A DNA stretch of 64,000 nt from Psilocybe azurescens (Eukaryota; Basidiomycota; Agaricomycetes; Agaricales; Agrocybaceae), in the NCBI GenBank assembly GCA_023853785.1, contig JAJIRX010000668.1, positions 248,001 to 312,000 of the forward strand. Direction: 5' to 3'. This document shows positions 46,928 through 58,140 of this stretch, piece by piece; position 1 is the stretch's first letter; every line of letters begins with the position of its first letter. Below the pieces are notes generated by a model. It was not told the DNA's origin. It did no database searches and worked only from the letters and a program-made list of their open reading frames with translations. The translations under genes were made by a program, and so were the position numbers.

Positions 46928-47715
46928 TCATCCTTGTTGTTGAGCAAACCAAGACGGGAGAGGTGTTCGCATGCCGGGTCTCGGGGTGCTCGCCACTGCG
47001 TCGCTCGCACTCGGCATTCTAGGGGTGGACAGTGGATCGAGACCAATAGATGACGACGTGTATGCGCGTTGGCTCTGTGCAAATGTGGAGCTCTGTCCTT
47101 GAGCTCCTGCTGGTGCGGCTTTGCGAGTGAGTGGCACCCAGTTCATCGAAAGTTTCTCCTCCCGTTTCGCTTCGGATGTCATGGCGCGGTATGCTATAAA
47201 GATGACGGTGTAGAACTGTCAACATTTGGATATAAGGATACTGCGGGGCCTGGACTTACGTCTGTCGGTTCGGAAAGTAAAGCGGGCGGCGTATCTGGTC
47301 AAAGTGTTATGACTGCCCAACGCCAACTCCGGCTGCGTGTCCCCACAGCGCACAACAACGACGTCAAGCATGTACTGATACTCCCTCGGCACGACGACGC
47401 GGGAGTAATCCGCCACGACCCTGGTACTCCCATCCTGCCCCCGTTACTGCACCGCGCGAAGTCGTTCTGGCCCGTCAGCGCGCCGTTCTCGAAGATGTAG
47501 ACGCGGTCGAACGCGTGCGGGAGGATGAGGTCGCGCGTGCTCGGTGCGCTGTCGAGCTTGATCGTGCAGAGCCCGCCGAAGAGCGGCTCGCAGGGCACCA
47601 AGCACGCGACCCATTTCCCGTCGGCGCTTGTGGTGAGGTCGCGCTCTGGGACGGTGGTGGCGGGGTTGGCTACGTGAGCGAGTCGGCATGAGTATCCGCC
47701 TGCTTGGAGTGGCAT
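46928..47715 (-). CDS. unrecognised paralogous family, member 1
   Basis: Exon 1 (47260-47715) starts MPLQAGGYSCRLAHVANPAT, then ACLVPCEPLFGGLCTIKLD, a strand DRVYIFENGALTG and, after a missing G in a G5 run near 47440, DGSTRVVADYSRVVVPREYQ. Exon 2 (46928-47215) resumes with FYTVIFIAYRAMTSEAKREE and KLSMNWVPLTRKAAPAG, ending in a Ser/Thr/Pro-rich tail. The phase across the 44-nt intron is off by one, another probable indel. The blocks Y-x-C/F-R-L, a central hydrophobic V-Y-x-F, a late T-V/I-I-x-V/I strand and W-x-P-L/I-x-R are shared with members 2-4. It looks like a beta-rich soluble domain of about 130 residues with a disordered tail. Function unknown. Confidence 0.55.
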
Positions 47716-48806
47716 TTTGGTTTGGTTTTTGTGGGTTGGTGAAAAGTGCGAGTACTAGAAGGGTTGGAGAGCGATGGCGAAGATGTGAATGTTGAAAGAA
47801 TTTTGATCTCTGCGATAAGTTTGGACTGCAAGAGGGGTTGGGGAATCTCGAGGCGAGACGACGTGGAAGTGTAAACTGATGTCGATGTCTTATTGAAGGA
47901 CGTCGTCTTTATATGTTCTCCCCCTACCCTACGAGCAGCAGGAGCGTGTCCGTTTCCTACTGTACTTCCGGAAACGGACTGTCTCCTGAAAAGGTCCAAC
48001 AATGGCCTACGAGGCAGCGTGTAGAAGAACGTGACCGTTAGCCATTGTGTGGTGGAATCTTTTCATTCATTGGTTTCCGACAACACTGACACAGCGTTCT
48101 AGATTTCATTTCCCAGAAACGGCCTCAGTCAGGCTTCAGGCTTCTTTGAAGCTTCTTCCAGAATCCATGTGCGTCCGGTTTCGGACATAGCCCATGTGTC
48201 AAGTACCTATTGCCTTCTACTCATTATTCATCGTGTCTAAGTGGGTTTCTTTTCATAAACCTACAACAGAAGGGTCAATAGTCGCCTTGCAACAATGAGT
48301 TGGCCCGTTTCAAGGAGAGGCCTGCGTAGAGACCTTTGACCGGATGAAGTAGGCTCCTAGATATCGAGGGCCTGTGCATGATAATGAATTAAGCTGAAAC
48401 AAATGGGAAGAAAAGTGCGTATAGTAGGACGCAAAGGACCCTTTGACAGAGTCATATTCCAGTCGAGAATCTCACCGCCATTACGAGTTCAAAGGTGCGC
48501 ACCAATCTTAACGACACAACGGAGTTTCATTGATGTAGGGGACATGAAAGAACAAGTAATGGCACAGCAAAATAGTAAGTAAAATGATAGGCCCTATTGT
48601 AGTAAAGTTGCATCACGATGAACTGGGGGCGTAGATGATGGACGATGTAGCCGCCAGGGCTTGGACGCTTGAATTAAATCAAGACTTTGATTGCATTTAT
48701 GAAAGTCAACCACGTCTTCTCATCTATATTCTGGATATTCCAGGAGACTGGTTTGAAAAGATTAGCTATGTCTTGTTCGGAAAGTACAGCTTTTCAAAAC
48801 AATGGA
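47716..48806. other. intergenic
   Basis: About 1.1 kb with no supported gene. The stretch just below 48806 may contain a C-terminal exon of family member 2, which I could not resolve. Confidence 0.4.
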
Positions 48807-49313
48807 TTAGTGGAGGTTTACGTTTACTAGGCAGAAAACGTCATGATATGACAATGCAGACTTACAGATGGTGCTGTAAACGAATGTATACCTGCCCTTA
48901 CAAGATATATGCGGCAGATCTTTACCGCCATTTAGTCGATGAAGAAGCGGGTTCTCGCCTTGCTTGTGCTGCAGAAATATGACCTCAATTTTTCCAAACC
49001 CTTCCTTGTTTGGCTTCGACGCTGTATCAATCTCGAAATACCACCTAGCTTGCAAGAATTTGAGACGTCCGAGTTTCACAATCTGTCCATCGCGAAGCAC
49101 GTAGATCCAGTCGTTATGGTTGTTGATAGTATTTCCTAGTAGTACTGGACGTTGAGTCACTTCTAAGAAACAGACATTTGCGACAACCAAGTTCCCAGGG
49201 ACGGAACATTCGATACATGTGCCATCGGGGAGGACTTTTAGCACGGTTTCGGGAAGGCCTCTGTCTCGATGTTTCTTGTATACGAGTCTACAGGTGTACT
49301 CGTTGACTCCCAT
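48807..49313 (-). CDS. unrecognised paralogous family, member 2
   Basis: Starts at 49313: MGVNEYTCRLVYKKHRDRG, VLPDGTCIECSVPGNLVVAN, NDWIYVLRDGQIVKLGRLKF, then FGKIEVIFLQHKQGENPLLH. These correspond to the family blocks Y-T-C-R-L-x-Y, the Cys/Val-Pro strand, W-x-Y-x-x-R-D/N, and I-x-V-I-x-L. The last 40 codons before the stop at 48807 do not resemble the other members, so the real protein is probably spliced to a further exon. Same strand as the other members. No catalytic motif visible. Confidence 0.5.
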   Translation of the reverse strand: MGVNEYTCRLVYKKHRDRGLPETVLKVLPDGTCIECSVPGNLVVANVCFLEVTQRPVLLGNTINNHNDWIYVLRDGQIVKLGRLKFLQARWYFEIDTASKPNKEGFGKIEVIFLQHKQGENPLLHRLNGGKDLPHISCKGRYTFVYSTICKSALSYHDVFCLVNVNLH

Positions 49314-49774
49314 CAGTACGTGTCCGTGTTATTATCTGGTTTGAAGGAAAAAGGGGTACTTTGATGTATAGAAGAGAGGCGCAGAAGTGGTGGCACGCTG
49401 TTCAATGACCAAATGAGGCGCCACTCAGTTGTATGTAGAATTTTCGAATTTAGAACATTACCTGATGAGCCTATATATATTCATTTACTACTCGCTGCCA
49501 TGCCACCCAAAGCGACAATAGCCACTTGTTCTGTTGTCAGTGAGGGTTTTGAACGAACGGGTCCGGGCGCCTAACGTGACTGATGGCCCGAAAACACACA
49601 ACAACGATGACAACGACAACAATAACGTGTATTTTCCAATCAGGCTTTGTGTGCACCGTGCATCGGTCATCATACATGAGGTTAAGCAATCATAAAATAC
49701 ATTCATTTCTAACGATCTATACAAGTTGAAGAGATCCAAGGATTGAGCGAGTAAATATGTATTGCAGTCATCGT
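49314..49774. other. intergenic
   Basis: No gene seen between family members 2 and 3. Confidence 0.45.
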
Positions 49775-50598
49775 CTAAAACGTCTTGCTCCCATTAATAG
49801 TATAGCGATCGGTCCAGGTGTCCCATATTTGTGGCGGTGAATGTTGCTCTGTACTGTGAAATTCAATGTTTATGTCGGAATACTGTGTTCTATATTGAAG
49901 TTCGAGGTCCATGGTCTCTTTTGAAAGAAAGCTTTCGACGAAGAGACATGAATCTTTCATCTGCTTAGGACTCATAAGTCTGAGGGACTCGACTGGCTCT
50001 TGTGCCCTTCGAGAAATGGGCTGCCATTCAGAGCCAATCTCAGTATTTGTAGAGCGGTTGAGTCTTTTTTCTTTAGTTCGGCTGCTCAGAGAATATATCA
50101 GCTTCAACAAAAAGGGAAGATAATGGTGTGTAATGACATACAAAGTGGCATTAACTTGACTGTGAAGCAAACTAGAGAAGTCCTTTGATCTATGTCTTGA
50201 AGTTTCTCAATCGTTTTACCTCCCATCGGGTGGGCATGTGGAAGGATGACAATGGTAATCGCGGTCCACCAGTCAGAGGACAGATTCCGGTCTTTGAAAG
50301 GAGGGGGTGGGTTTCCTGTGTCTGACCGGTCAACCTGGAAATTTGCCACGCGCCCTTCCGATTTTAGATGTGGGTGCACCAGGCGGTTGCAATCCCTGTT
50401 GAATGTGTACACCCAGCTATTTGAGTCTGGACCCCTGATATCGAAGACCAAGTCCGGTCCGATTAGCTCTGCAGGGAAAAAGCAAGTGCCTCGTCCGTTA
50501 ATATTCGACACACCGAAGTGCGGTATATCGATAGAGGGGTTAGCGGCATACGCAAAACGAAAGGTGTAATTGTTGATGGCGAGCACGGGCGAAGTCAT
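49775..50598 (-). CDS. unrecognised paralogous family, member 3
   Basis: Exon 1 (from 50598) gives NNYTFRFAYAANPSIDIPHF, CFFPAELIGPDLVFDIRGP, SWVYTFNRDCNRLVHPHLK, GRVANFQVDRSDTGNPPP and TAITIVILPHAHPMGGKTIE. A second exon (about 50081 down to 49775) gives EIGSEWQPISRRAQEPVESL and ends WDTWTDRYTINGSKTF. The exact exon junction near 50180 is not resolved: an in-frame extension of exon 1 exists but is unlike the other members. The HPMxGKTIE block is shared with member 4, and the W-x-P-I/L-x-R-R/K block with member 1, which ties the whole family together. Confidence 0.55.
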
Positions 50599-51053
50599 AT
50601 TGTCTGTAAATATCTTGAGTACGATAGTGATATGAAGGACACAAGGTTGTTGAATATGCTGAATAAGAAGACGATGAAATACCGTAAATCCTCAGATGCT
50701 TTAAGTTTGGAAATTGAAGCTGGTGGGGAGTTGTTCGACTTTGGAAGTACCGAAAATCTAACTATTTATATGTAAGAACTCTATCGTGTGGCCGGGACAG
50801 GGCACACACACTACTTCACGAGGCGAAAAGGGCAAAGCACCCCTCGCCTAAAGTGGGAGTGGGTGGCCATTGCCCCCAAAAGACGCCCCTCAACGGGAGT
50901 GGCATTTGCAATAGAACGGTGGCTCGCCTTGACGACAATACCCGGTATTCAATTACTTAAATAGTATATCAAGCTAATTGAACTTTTAGCTTAATGAACG
51001 AATCTAACAGGAACCATTGTCTTTAAAGACAAAGCGGTTTGTTTGTCTGGTAG
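50599..51053. other. promoter side of family member 3
   Basis: No gene seen. Ends at the target duplication of MITE copy 2. Confidence 0.45.
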
Positions 51054-51278
51054 TGTAAGCCTGGCGCCCCAGTCTTACCACAGCCCCTTTCCATATTATC
51101 TTATTTTATACATTTACGTACACGTGACTACGAACCCAAACCCCATTCCTTTGACACAGACTTACCTTAGACCTTATGCATCGTACACACCTGTAGCCAG
51201 TCAGTCGTTCTATCGATATATCGTGGTCCTGTCATTCTCCGCGTGACTCTCAGTGAGCCTGGTGATGCCCGGCTTTCA
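51054..51278 (+). mobile_element. MITE copy 2 with 5-bp target duplication GGTAG
   Basis: A 225-bp non-coding element flanked by GGTAG on both sides (51049-51053 and 51279-51283). Its terminal repeats are TGTAAGCCTGGC and, inverted, TGAAAGCCGGGC. It aligns end to end with the copy at 24619-24824, including the shared core CTATCGATATATCGTGG. The two copies have different target sites, which shows that the family transposed. Confidence 0.85.
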
Positions 51279-51283
51279 GGTAG

Positions 51284-52089
51284 TCGGACATACTATGTCA
51301 TAATATGGTGTTGAATGTCGAGATGTATTTTGCTATCGGGATACGTAGAAATAATTGGCTTTTGGGTAATGTCACGTTTTCTTCATGGCCAAAGGTACAG
51401 GTATTGTTGTCAAATTGATTACGCATTGTATTCACGAAGATGTTCTCCGACTCCATAATTCTCTCTTTCAGCTAGTACGGAGGTTGAGTATCGTGAAGAA
51501 CGTTCCAGTTTTTTTTTTTTTTTTACTACAGATGTCTATACACGACTTAGCTTATTCGCTAAGTTCTTCATCCTACTTGAACTTGATGACTCGGAGGAGC
51601 ACCGGCTTCCACGTGAGAATTATTTCTAGAAGCGCCAGGACTCATCTTATATACGGAAGAGTCGGTGGAGGGCCGGTGGCTGTGCTGCATTTCTTTCCTG
51701 AACACTTCAACGCCAACATAGATCTAGAGCGTCGCGCTATTCCTACATTGTTCAATACACACTTGGTCCTTGGATCACCATTTTGTATCCAATTCAAGAC
51801 ACTGAATCATAAAGCCTTTATCCTTCTAGCTGTCTTGTGATAGAGCTTAAACCCAAAGAAGCATAGCACAACAGATGGGAAGGTAAGTGCTATTGCCTTT
51901 TGGCCTCTTATAGACTCAGAGGCATTACTTCTATAAGCCGGCGAGCTAGAGTGTCCGAGAGGAGAAGGCCGATATATCGATAGCTTTGAATTGCTCATAA
52001 TTTTGATACCACATTTATCTCCAATTTATCCCCATTGACATTCCCTCCTCCACCTGTTCAAGGATTACTTCCCAGATCCACTTTTCGAG
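51284..52089. other. intergenic with T17-type homopolymer
   Basis: A plus-strand open frame (51385-51840) crosses a long T run near 51511 and has no family signal; I do not support it as a gene. The last 100 bases form the promoter of the oxidoreductase. Confidence 0.4.
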
Positions 52090-53366
52090 ATGTCTTCCAC
52101 TCAAAAAGCACTGGTTGTCGATAAAAAGTTCGGTAATCTCATCATCCAAGATACGGAGGTCTACAAACCAGGCCCCGGCGAGATCCTCATCAAAATCAAA
52201 GCGACATCGCTCAACCCAGTCGATTGGAAGATCCATAAGTATGGTTTCCTGGAGAACTACCCTCTTATCCTTGGGACAGATATCGCTGGTGGCGTAGAGG
52301 AGCTTGGGGAGGGTGTGACTGAATTTAAGAAAGGAGATCGAGTGTGCGTGTTCAGATCTCAGACCTTTGCTGTCGACGTTATCGACGTCTTTGACATGAC
52401 TCTTTTGCTAGGTTTATTCAAGGCAGGTATGAAAATAGGGAAGTAGCTTCCAGCAGTACGCTACTGCCGTCGCATCGAGTGTCGCAAGAGTGCGTTAAGT
52501 TCGTTATCTTTCGGAATAGTTTTTGATTCTGTAAATTTGTGTAGATACCCCCTAACTGGACGTACGAGCAAGTGGCTGCCCTCCCCGTCGTTCTCACATG
52601 CGCATATGTGGGGCTATACAACAAACATCCCTATGGTCTCGGAATCGCACCACCCATCTCTGAGGCGACTCAAGGAAAGTATGCTGATACACCTATCGTT
52701 GTCCTTGGTGGTCCGACCTCTGTTGGGCAAATAGGTATATATCGTTCGTCTTCTATTTCGTAAATCGATGTTTGACCTTCGTGCTACAGTTATCCAACTA
52801 GCCAAACTGTCCGGATTCTCCCCGATCTTCACCACGGCGTCTCTCAAGCATACCGTATTCCTGACATCGCTCGGAGCAACCAATGTGCTCGATCGTAATC
52901 TGTCTTCGAGTGATACGATTGCTGAGATCAAGAAAATAACTGGTGATAAACCGATCCACTTTGTCTACGACACTGTCTCGTCTGCGACTACTCAGCAAGC
53001 AGGAGTGGACATTCTGGCTTCTGGGGGCAGATGGTGGTTGTGAATCCGATAGCGGTCAAGGTGCCGGAGGACAAGAAAGTCTTCGCCTTCCTTGGAATAC
53101 TGAGATCTCCGGAAAATGTTGAGCTCACCGAGACCCTCTACCACGATAAAATATCAGGATGGTTGGAGCAAGGTGTCATCAAGGTAAGTCTTGGTATTGT
53201 ATCAAGTATTATCCGGTCTCCTCAAGGACTCATTTCTATGCGCACTTAGCCCAACAATATCGAAGTTCTTCCTGGCGGTCTTGCAGGCATTCCGGAAGGT
53301 TTGGCTAGGATGCAGGCCGATCAAGTATCTGGCTCAAAGTTGATAGCGCGTCCACAGGAAACGTAA
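52090..53366 (+). CDS. zinc-type/MDR oxidoreductase (quinone or enoyl reductase-like)
   Basis: Medium-chain dehydrogenase/reductase of the fungal enoyl-reductase (ToxD-like) group, using NADPH. Five exons (52090-52343, 52412-52489, 52545-52734, 52790-53183, 53250-53366). MSSTQKALVVDKKFGNLIIQ, the GroES-like domain with KATSLNPVDWKIHKYG and LGTDIAGGVEELGEGVTEF and GDRVFIQGRYENR. The Rossmann part has PIVVLGGPTSVGQIVIQLAK (the strand usually reads GGSSSVGQ), DKPIHFVYDTVSS and a C-terminal LPGGLAGIPEGLARM. No structural or catalytic zinc cysteines are apparent. Two missing bases are inferred (near 52452 in a T run, and 53022 in a G5 run). A partial copy lies 0.8 kb downstream. Often found in secondary metabolism, but no such cluster is visible here. 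Confidence 0.8.
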
Positions 53367-54155
53367 ACACTACTATAACAGTCCTTTCCGTGTCCTGTCT
53401 ATTTAGTGAAAAGTTTTGGTTTTGATTTGGGTTTCAACATCGGTTTATTTTACACTCATCAAGGACTTCTATAAACGGAGCGACGGGCGCTCAGGTGGGT
53501 TAGCGGTGCCTGTGCTGAGTTTCTTTCGGAAGCCCAGCATATTAGACTCCTTTGAGAGTCCTACAGCGTGAAGTCAATTCAACATTACACCTCTTGCAGC
53601 TTTCAGGGCTTGCGAAACCAGATATATTTTGTGGGTTGTCTATATCATATTATCAACAACACGGTTATCGCGAATAGTGGCATGTGGGATTGACTGTTCC
53701 ACTTTCCATGGCCTGAGCACGAATACTTAGAACTTCAATGCAGGGTGAGTTTGGGGTGAGTAATAAATCAAGTCTTACTAACCAATGTCTATGCATTAGA
53801 ATACTGTGTATATATTAGAAACACTCCGACGCGAACTCAATAAGCTTGCAAGACCCTATCAAGACCTTACAGATTCAAAGTGGTCATGAGGCGTCACGGT
53901 CCAACCATCCGCCTCCTTCCGCTCAACATTCAGTCAACATTTCTTACGCTCCATTTGCAGAGCCTTGGCAGCTGGGCAGAGCCATTTACTAATCATTATT
54001 GCATTACATTTAATACTATCGCTATTACTATTACTATCACTATCACTCGGTTTAATCTGCCCACAGGCAATGCCAATAGGCGATAATTCCATCCATCCTC
54101 AGGGATTGGTTATAAACTTTCCTGGAAACACTATGGCATAACATGCCAGACCGCC
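53367..54155. other. spacer between oxidoreductase and its pseudogene
   Basis: No gene seen. Contains a run of ATT/ATC-type repeats around 53990-54050 (CTATCACTATCACT). Confidence 0.45.
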
Positions 54156-54426
54156 ATGCCTACTACTCAAAAAGCTCTAATTCTCGAAAAAGGTTCGGAG
54201 ATCTGACCATTACAGAGATCTACAAGCCTGGTCCTAGGAGATCCTCATCAAAATCAAAGTGACTTCACTCAGCCCAGTCTGTTGGATGATTCCCAAATAT
54301 GGGATATATGTAGATGCCTTTGAAGTTCTTCCCAACGGTTTTGCAGGAATTCTGGATAGTTTGGCTAGGATGAAGGCAGGTCAAGTATCCGGTTTGAAGC
54401 TGGTAACACGTCCACAGAAAATATAA
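54156..54426 (+). pseudogene. oxidoreductase pseudogene with internal deletion
   Basis: The first about 145 bp are a diverged copy of the start of the gene at 52090 (ATGCCTACTACTCAAAAAGC, then AAGCCTGG...GATCCTCATCAAAATC). The sequence then jumps, near 54305, straight to a copy of the last exon (GAAGTTCTTCC, GTTTGGCTAGGATG, CACGTCCACAGAAA) and the stop at 54424-54426. Over 1 kb of the middle of the gene is gone, and the 5' part carries frame lesions. It is a tandem duplicate on the same strand. Confidence 0.85.
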
Positions 54427-54998
54427 AATGCAAGTAGATGTACCATTCTGTACTGTCACTATTAATCTTTAGAAATGTGCGAACGCCTCTTCAAAAGTGC
54501 TACAGTTGGAGGGATTACACTCCGCCGGCTATTCCCGACGACATACTGACATTATCTTTCCAGCCAAACTCGGAGAAACTCCACTGACCAATGTTGTACT
54601 ATGGATACATTGGGTTGCAAACTCCATGACTCAATATCCATGCAGTCGTCTCGTTGAATTGACGTTGCGGTGTGTATGTTACCTCTGAAACTGTAAGAGG
54701 AATGCATGAAGCCAAGCGTTCCTATGTAGTGGGCGTCAACCTATAAATAGGTTTCAAAAAATTCGTATGAGACTATTTCAAAACTAGACATATACAAATC
54801 TTATAGGCATTTGAGTAAAGGCATTATAAGAATCAATTGATATTTGCGTTCTAAAGTATCTAATAAGGGATAGTTGTCAAAAAGTACGACTCAGCAAGGA
54901 CTGAATCAAAAGAAGATATGAAAATTCAGAATTCAGAAGTTTGTGCTGCTACCTATGCTGGTAGGCACCATCTCGGTGCACCTTGCATTCAGATAGTA
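54427..54998. other. intergenic
   Basis: No gene seen. Confidence 0.45.
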
Positions 54999-55664
54999 TC
55001 AAAACGAATAGCCTAGTTGGGAATCCCAAGCTGGCTCTGTTGCAAAAGCGTGTTCCGGGGAGAGATAGTCGAATTGCGCCTGAGGCACGGGCTCAATCTG
55101 TCTTGGTATTATTGCTATTCAATAAGGAAACAGTCAGCTCTAGTCGTAAAAAAAGCATGAAATGGACGTAAAGGAGGGGAAGCAGTAATAATAGAAACAT
55201 GCGATCCAACTTCTTTTGGGGATACTTTCAAAAATTTCGATCGTCCTACCTGCCATTGGGTGGCCATTGGGGAGGATTACGAGTATTGCGTAGGTTTTGT
55301 TTTCATCAGATATGTCCGGGAGATCCATGCCGCTGTATCGAGGGGCGCGAATTCCTGTATCCCTACGGTCGCGCACCGTGAAATCTTGGACTCGGCCGTG
55401 CGAATTCTGCATTGGCCAGAAAAGTCGTTCCCCCCTTCCGTTGAAGAGATGGACGTAGTTGGGCGCAGCCGTTGGGTGCGGGTTGGTCACATCTCTGACA
55501 TCAAAAAGGATATCTTTGGAGTGAGTGAGTGATTCCAAATGGGCCCAGGATGTGGCGATTCTCTCGATGGGGTCGTACTGCCGCACGAAAGACTCAACCG
55601 TGATTGCTGGGTTGTCTCTATATGTGAGCCTGGCGGTGTGGAGCCCGACTATCCATGAATCCAT
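54999..55664 (-). CDS. unrecognised paralogous family, member 4 (intact)
   Basis: Two exons, 55226-55664 and 54999-55114, joined with the split codon A|CA; 184 aa, no frame error. MDSWIVGLHTARLTYRDNPA, DILFDVRDVTNPHPTAAPNY, VHLFNGRGERLFWPMQNSHG, RVQDFTVRDRRDTGIRAP, TYAILVILPNGHPMAGRTIE, and a second exon IIPRQIEPVPQAQFDYL ending WDSQLGYSF. This is the cleanest member and gives the family outline: beta-rich N-terminal domain, a GRV-x-x-F-x-V-R/D-R block, then I-L/V-V-I-L-P-x-x-H-P-M-x-G-R/K-T-I-E, then a short Pro/acidic tail. No signal peptide or membrane segment, so probably cytosolic or nuclear. Function unknown. Confidence 0.65.
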
Positions 55665-57397
55665 ACTATCTGATTTGCAAGGAGAATGAAGACTGTAGAT
55701 CCAATGAGACGACACGAGAGTATCTGAAAATTTGTCGGGAGTTGGATACACCAACAGAGACACTGAATATCGGGGTATTTATACGCCCACAGTACAGCGC
55801 CGGACATCCCAAACTTGCACAGATCAATGCGCGAAAATGACAATGCGCCCCCGGCGCCTAAGAGGGAAACGAATTGGTGTTGGCCTAAAAAAGCTGATGA
55901 CCAAGCCTTATTGCCATCCCGGAATACCGCTACTGATAGGACACGGTAGAGGTGGAGGGCATGGACATGGGCCCTTGGCAGAACAAGGGTTCCCCGGCCC
56001 ATTATCACATAACTGGAAACTATCAAAGAATTTTCGAACTGAAACAGCAATAGAGATTACGAGAGGACTCATCATTTGTTAGGGTAAAGCGACTTGTTTG
56101 TCTAACAGTTGCTAGATGCAAATGGCCCTTTCTGTTGGCTATTTTGACTGTTTGGATGTACAGTTTCTTCAGTGAGTCTCACGATGGATTGACGTGATGG
56201 AAAAATGCAGTTTGTTTAATGCTGCATTTTCATTGATCAAGAAGTTTTTAATTCTGCGACGAAGATGATCGTCGACCATCAAAGAGTGTCACCGTTTAGA
56301 GACTGCGGTGGAGATTGAGAATCTGTCCCGTAAATTTGAACGAACTCGCTTCCCAATCCTTTGGTCTTACCGCATTGAAGACGTCTTTACAAGCTGCCAT
56401 ACCGGTGATCTGTGGAGTTCAGAACTTATATTCCCGTACGATGCGGCGGCAGGTTGTAGTAAATTTTTGATTTGATAGGCCTTGGAATCATGGCCTACAG
56501 TTCTCCCTGATTGCGCATGCACCTATCGGGTCCAATACGCCGGCCTGCGAGAATTCTCATGCATAAATAATGAACATGACATTCAAATTGAAGGAAAGAA
56601 CCCAGCGAAAAGGAAGGCTGAGTAAGATAAACCAACTTCGGCGGAACACTACCGCTTGCTTTTCATTAAACGAATCTATAAATAGTGCACAGACGCCAAT
56701 CGGTGGGTCCCACTCCGAAGTGTGGCACTGCCAGTACCAGTGTCAATCTCATTTGGTCAACGGATCAGGATTAGTCTACTTCATTCATTCGACGCGGAAA
56801 ATATTCCTCCGTTAATATGAGATCGAGTCGGACCGGCACAGACGTAGTACATATGTATGCATGAGATATTTCGACTTTCGACAATCTTGGATTACACGAG
56901 CGTCAATCTCATTTATTCCGTCAACGGACCAGGATTAGTGTGATCTCTACTCTACATCCGATCCAGCTCCAATGTCCTGTGTCCCTCCGTCTGAGGCCGG
57001 GTCAACTCAGTCGGACTCCCGCGCACGAATCGTGTACATGTGTTTAAATTACGAGAAGACATTGCGAATTTCGACAACCTCGGATCGTCTGTGTGCATAT
57101 GTACATCCACACCACCTCTCCGTGATCCTCAGGTGTCGGTTCTTGTCGGTTCCTGTCGGTGCCTGATAGATGGACGGGTGATATCATGCTAAATCCAAGT
57201 ATGTCACTTTGGGGTAATGGCGAGGGACATATCAGGGTGTCCGGATTTAAGTGAATGTCACTGTGTCGTTGATTCTCTACAGTGTTGTGCCATTGACACT
57301 GACTGAACGTGGGACGACGGGCGGGCATCGCCATGCTTACTCGCTTCAAGCGCGGTGTCAGCCTTCAGGTTCTACTTATTAAGAGCTCAATCTCACG
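55665..57397. other. gene-poor interval with short internal repeats
   Basis: No gene supported. Two related stretches (CAATCTCATTTGGTCAACGG near 56742 and CAATCTCATTTATTCCGTCA near 56902, each followed by a CAGGATTAGT) indicate an old local duplication. Confidence 0.4.
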
Positions 57398-58140
57398 AAA
57401 TTTGACAATTGAGAGAAATTGAGAGAAAGAAGGCCTATCTGATCGTGGCTCGAGGCTACTAGTACATTTTCGACAATTTCTGGATTGGTGGATAAACGAA
57501 TTGAATGGATGAAGGAATGGTGGTCATTACAGTGATTAGTGGCCACGAGGAGCATTGACCGGAACTAGCCCTTTATAGTAAGTGCGTTTCTTTTTGAGAG
57601 CGCGTTTTCGTTTTGCTAATACTTATGGGCCGAAATCTTCCAGGGTCTGGTCGAGGCTCGGTCGTGTCGGACTCAGCATAAACGACCCCTCGTTACTGTC
57701 TTACTGTTTCTCACATGTACGTAGTGTACTTCATACTTTAATTCCTCGGGTAGTTGCTCAGTGATGCTGCAAGTAGAGTAAGCTCGTTTGATCAAACGAA
57801 GAGACTCTCGATTCAATTCAAAAAAATTCCAGCGCTTGCAGTCCGACGTAGCGACATTTGCATACTAGCTTACCGATAAATTTAAATAGTTGTAAATTTA
57901 AATATGGATGGCCAATAGCGAGCTATCAGTGGTAGATGTGTTACCTTATGCATACATGTATGATGTGTAGGGGGTTTTCCTTTAGTTAGTTTGGTACAAT
58001 GGAAGGCTTCAGCCCTCAGCTGCGGCCTCCCCGGGTTGTACGGGCGCCGGTGTGAGCGCTAACGAGGCGATGTATTAATGGACTTCAATTTCAATACACA
58101 TACAATATTGGAACACTGCGCAGTCTCTTCTTGAATTAAA
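57398..58140 (+). repeat. tandem duplication, unit A
   Basis: First unit of a diverged tandem direct repeat of about 0.7 kb. Shared landmarks in order: TTTGACAATTGA, CCTATCTGATCGTGGCTCGA, GGATAAACGAATTGAATG, CCACGAGGAGCATTGAC, ACTTATGGGCC, AGGGTCTGGTCGAGGCTC, AAGCTCGTTTGATCAAACGA, GCAGTCCGACGTAG and GTGCTAACGAGGCGATGTAT... CGCAGTCT. No supported gene. On the minus strand a short segment reads PVNAPRGH before a stop, and it is kept (PVNAPRGR) in unit B, which may mark the end of a lost gene. Confidence 0.75.

Noticed and set aside
51385..51840. Plus-strand 151-codon frame
   Set aside because: Crosses a long T homopolymer that yields poly-Phe; no family signal on either side.
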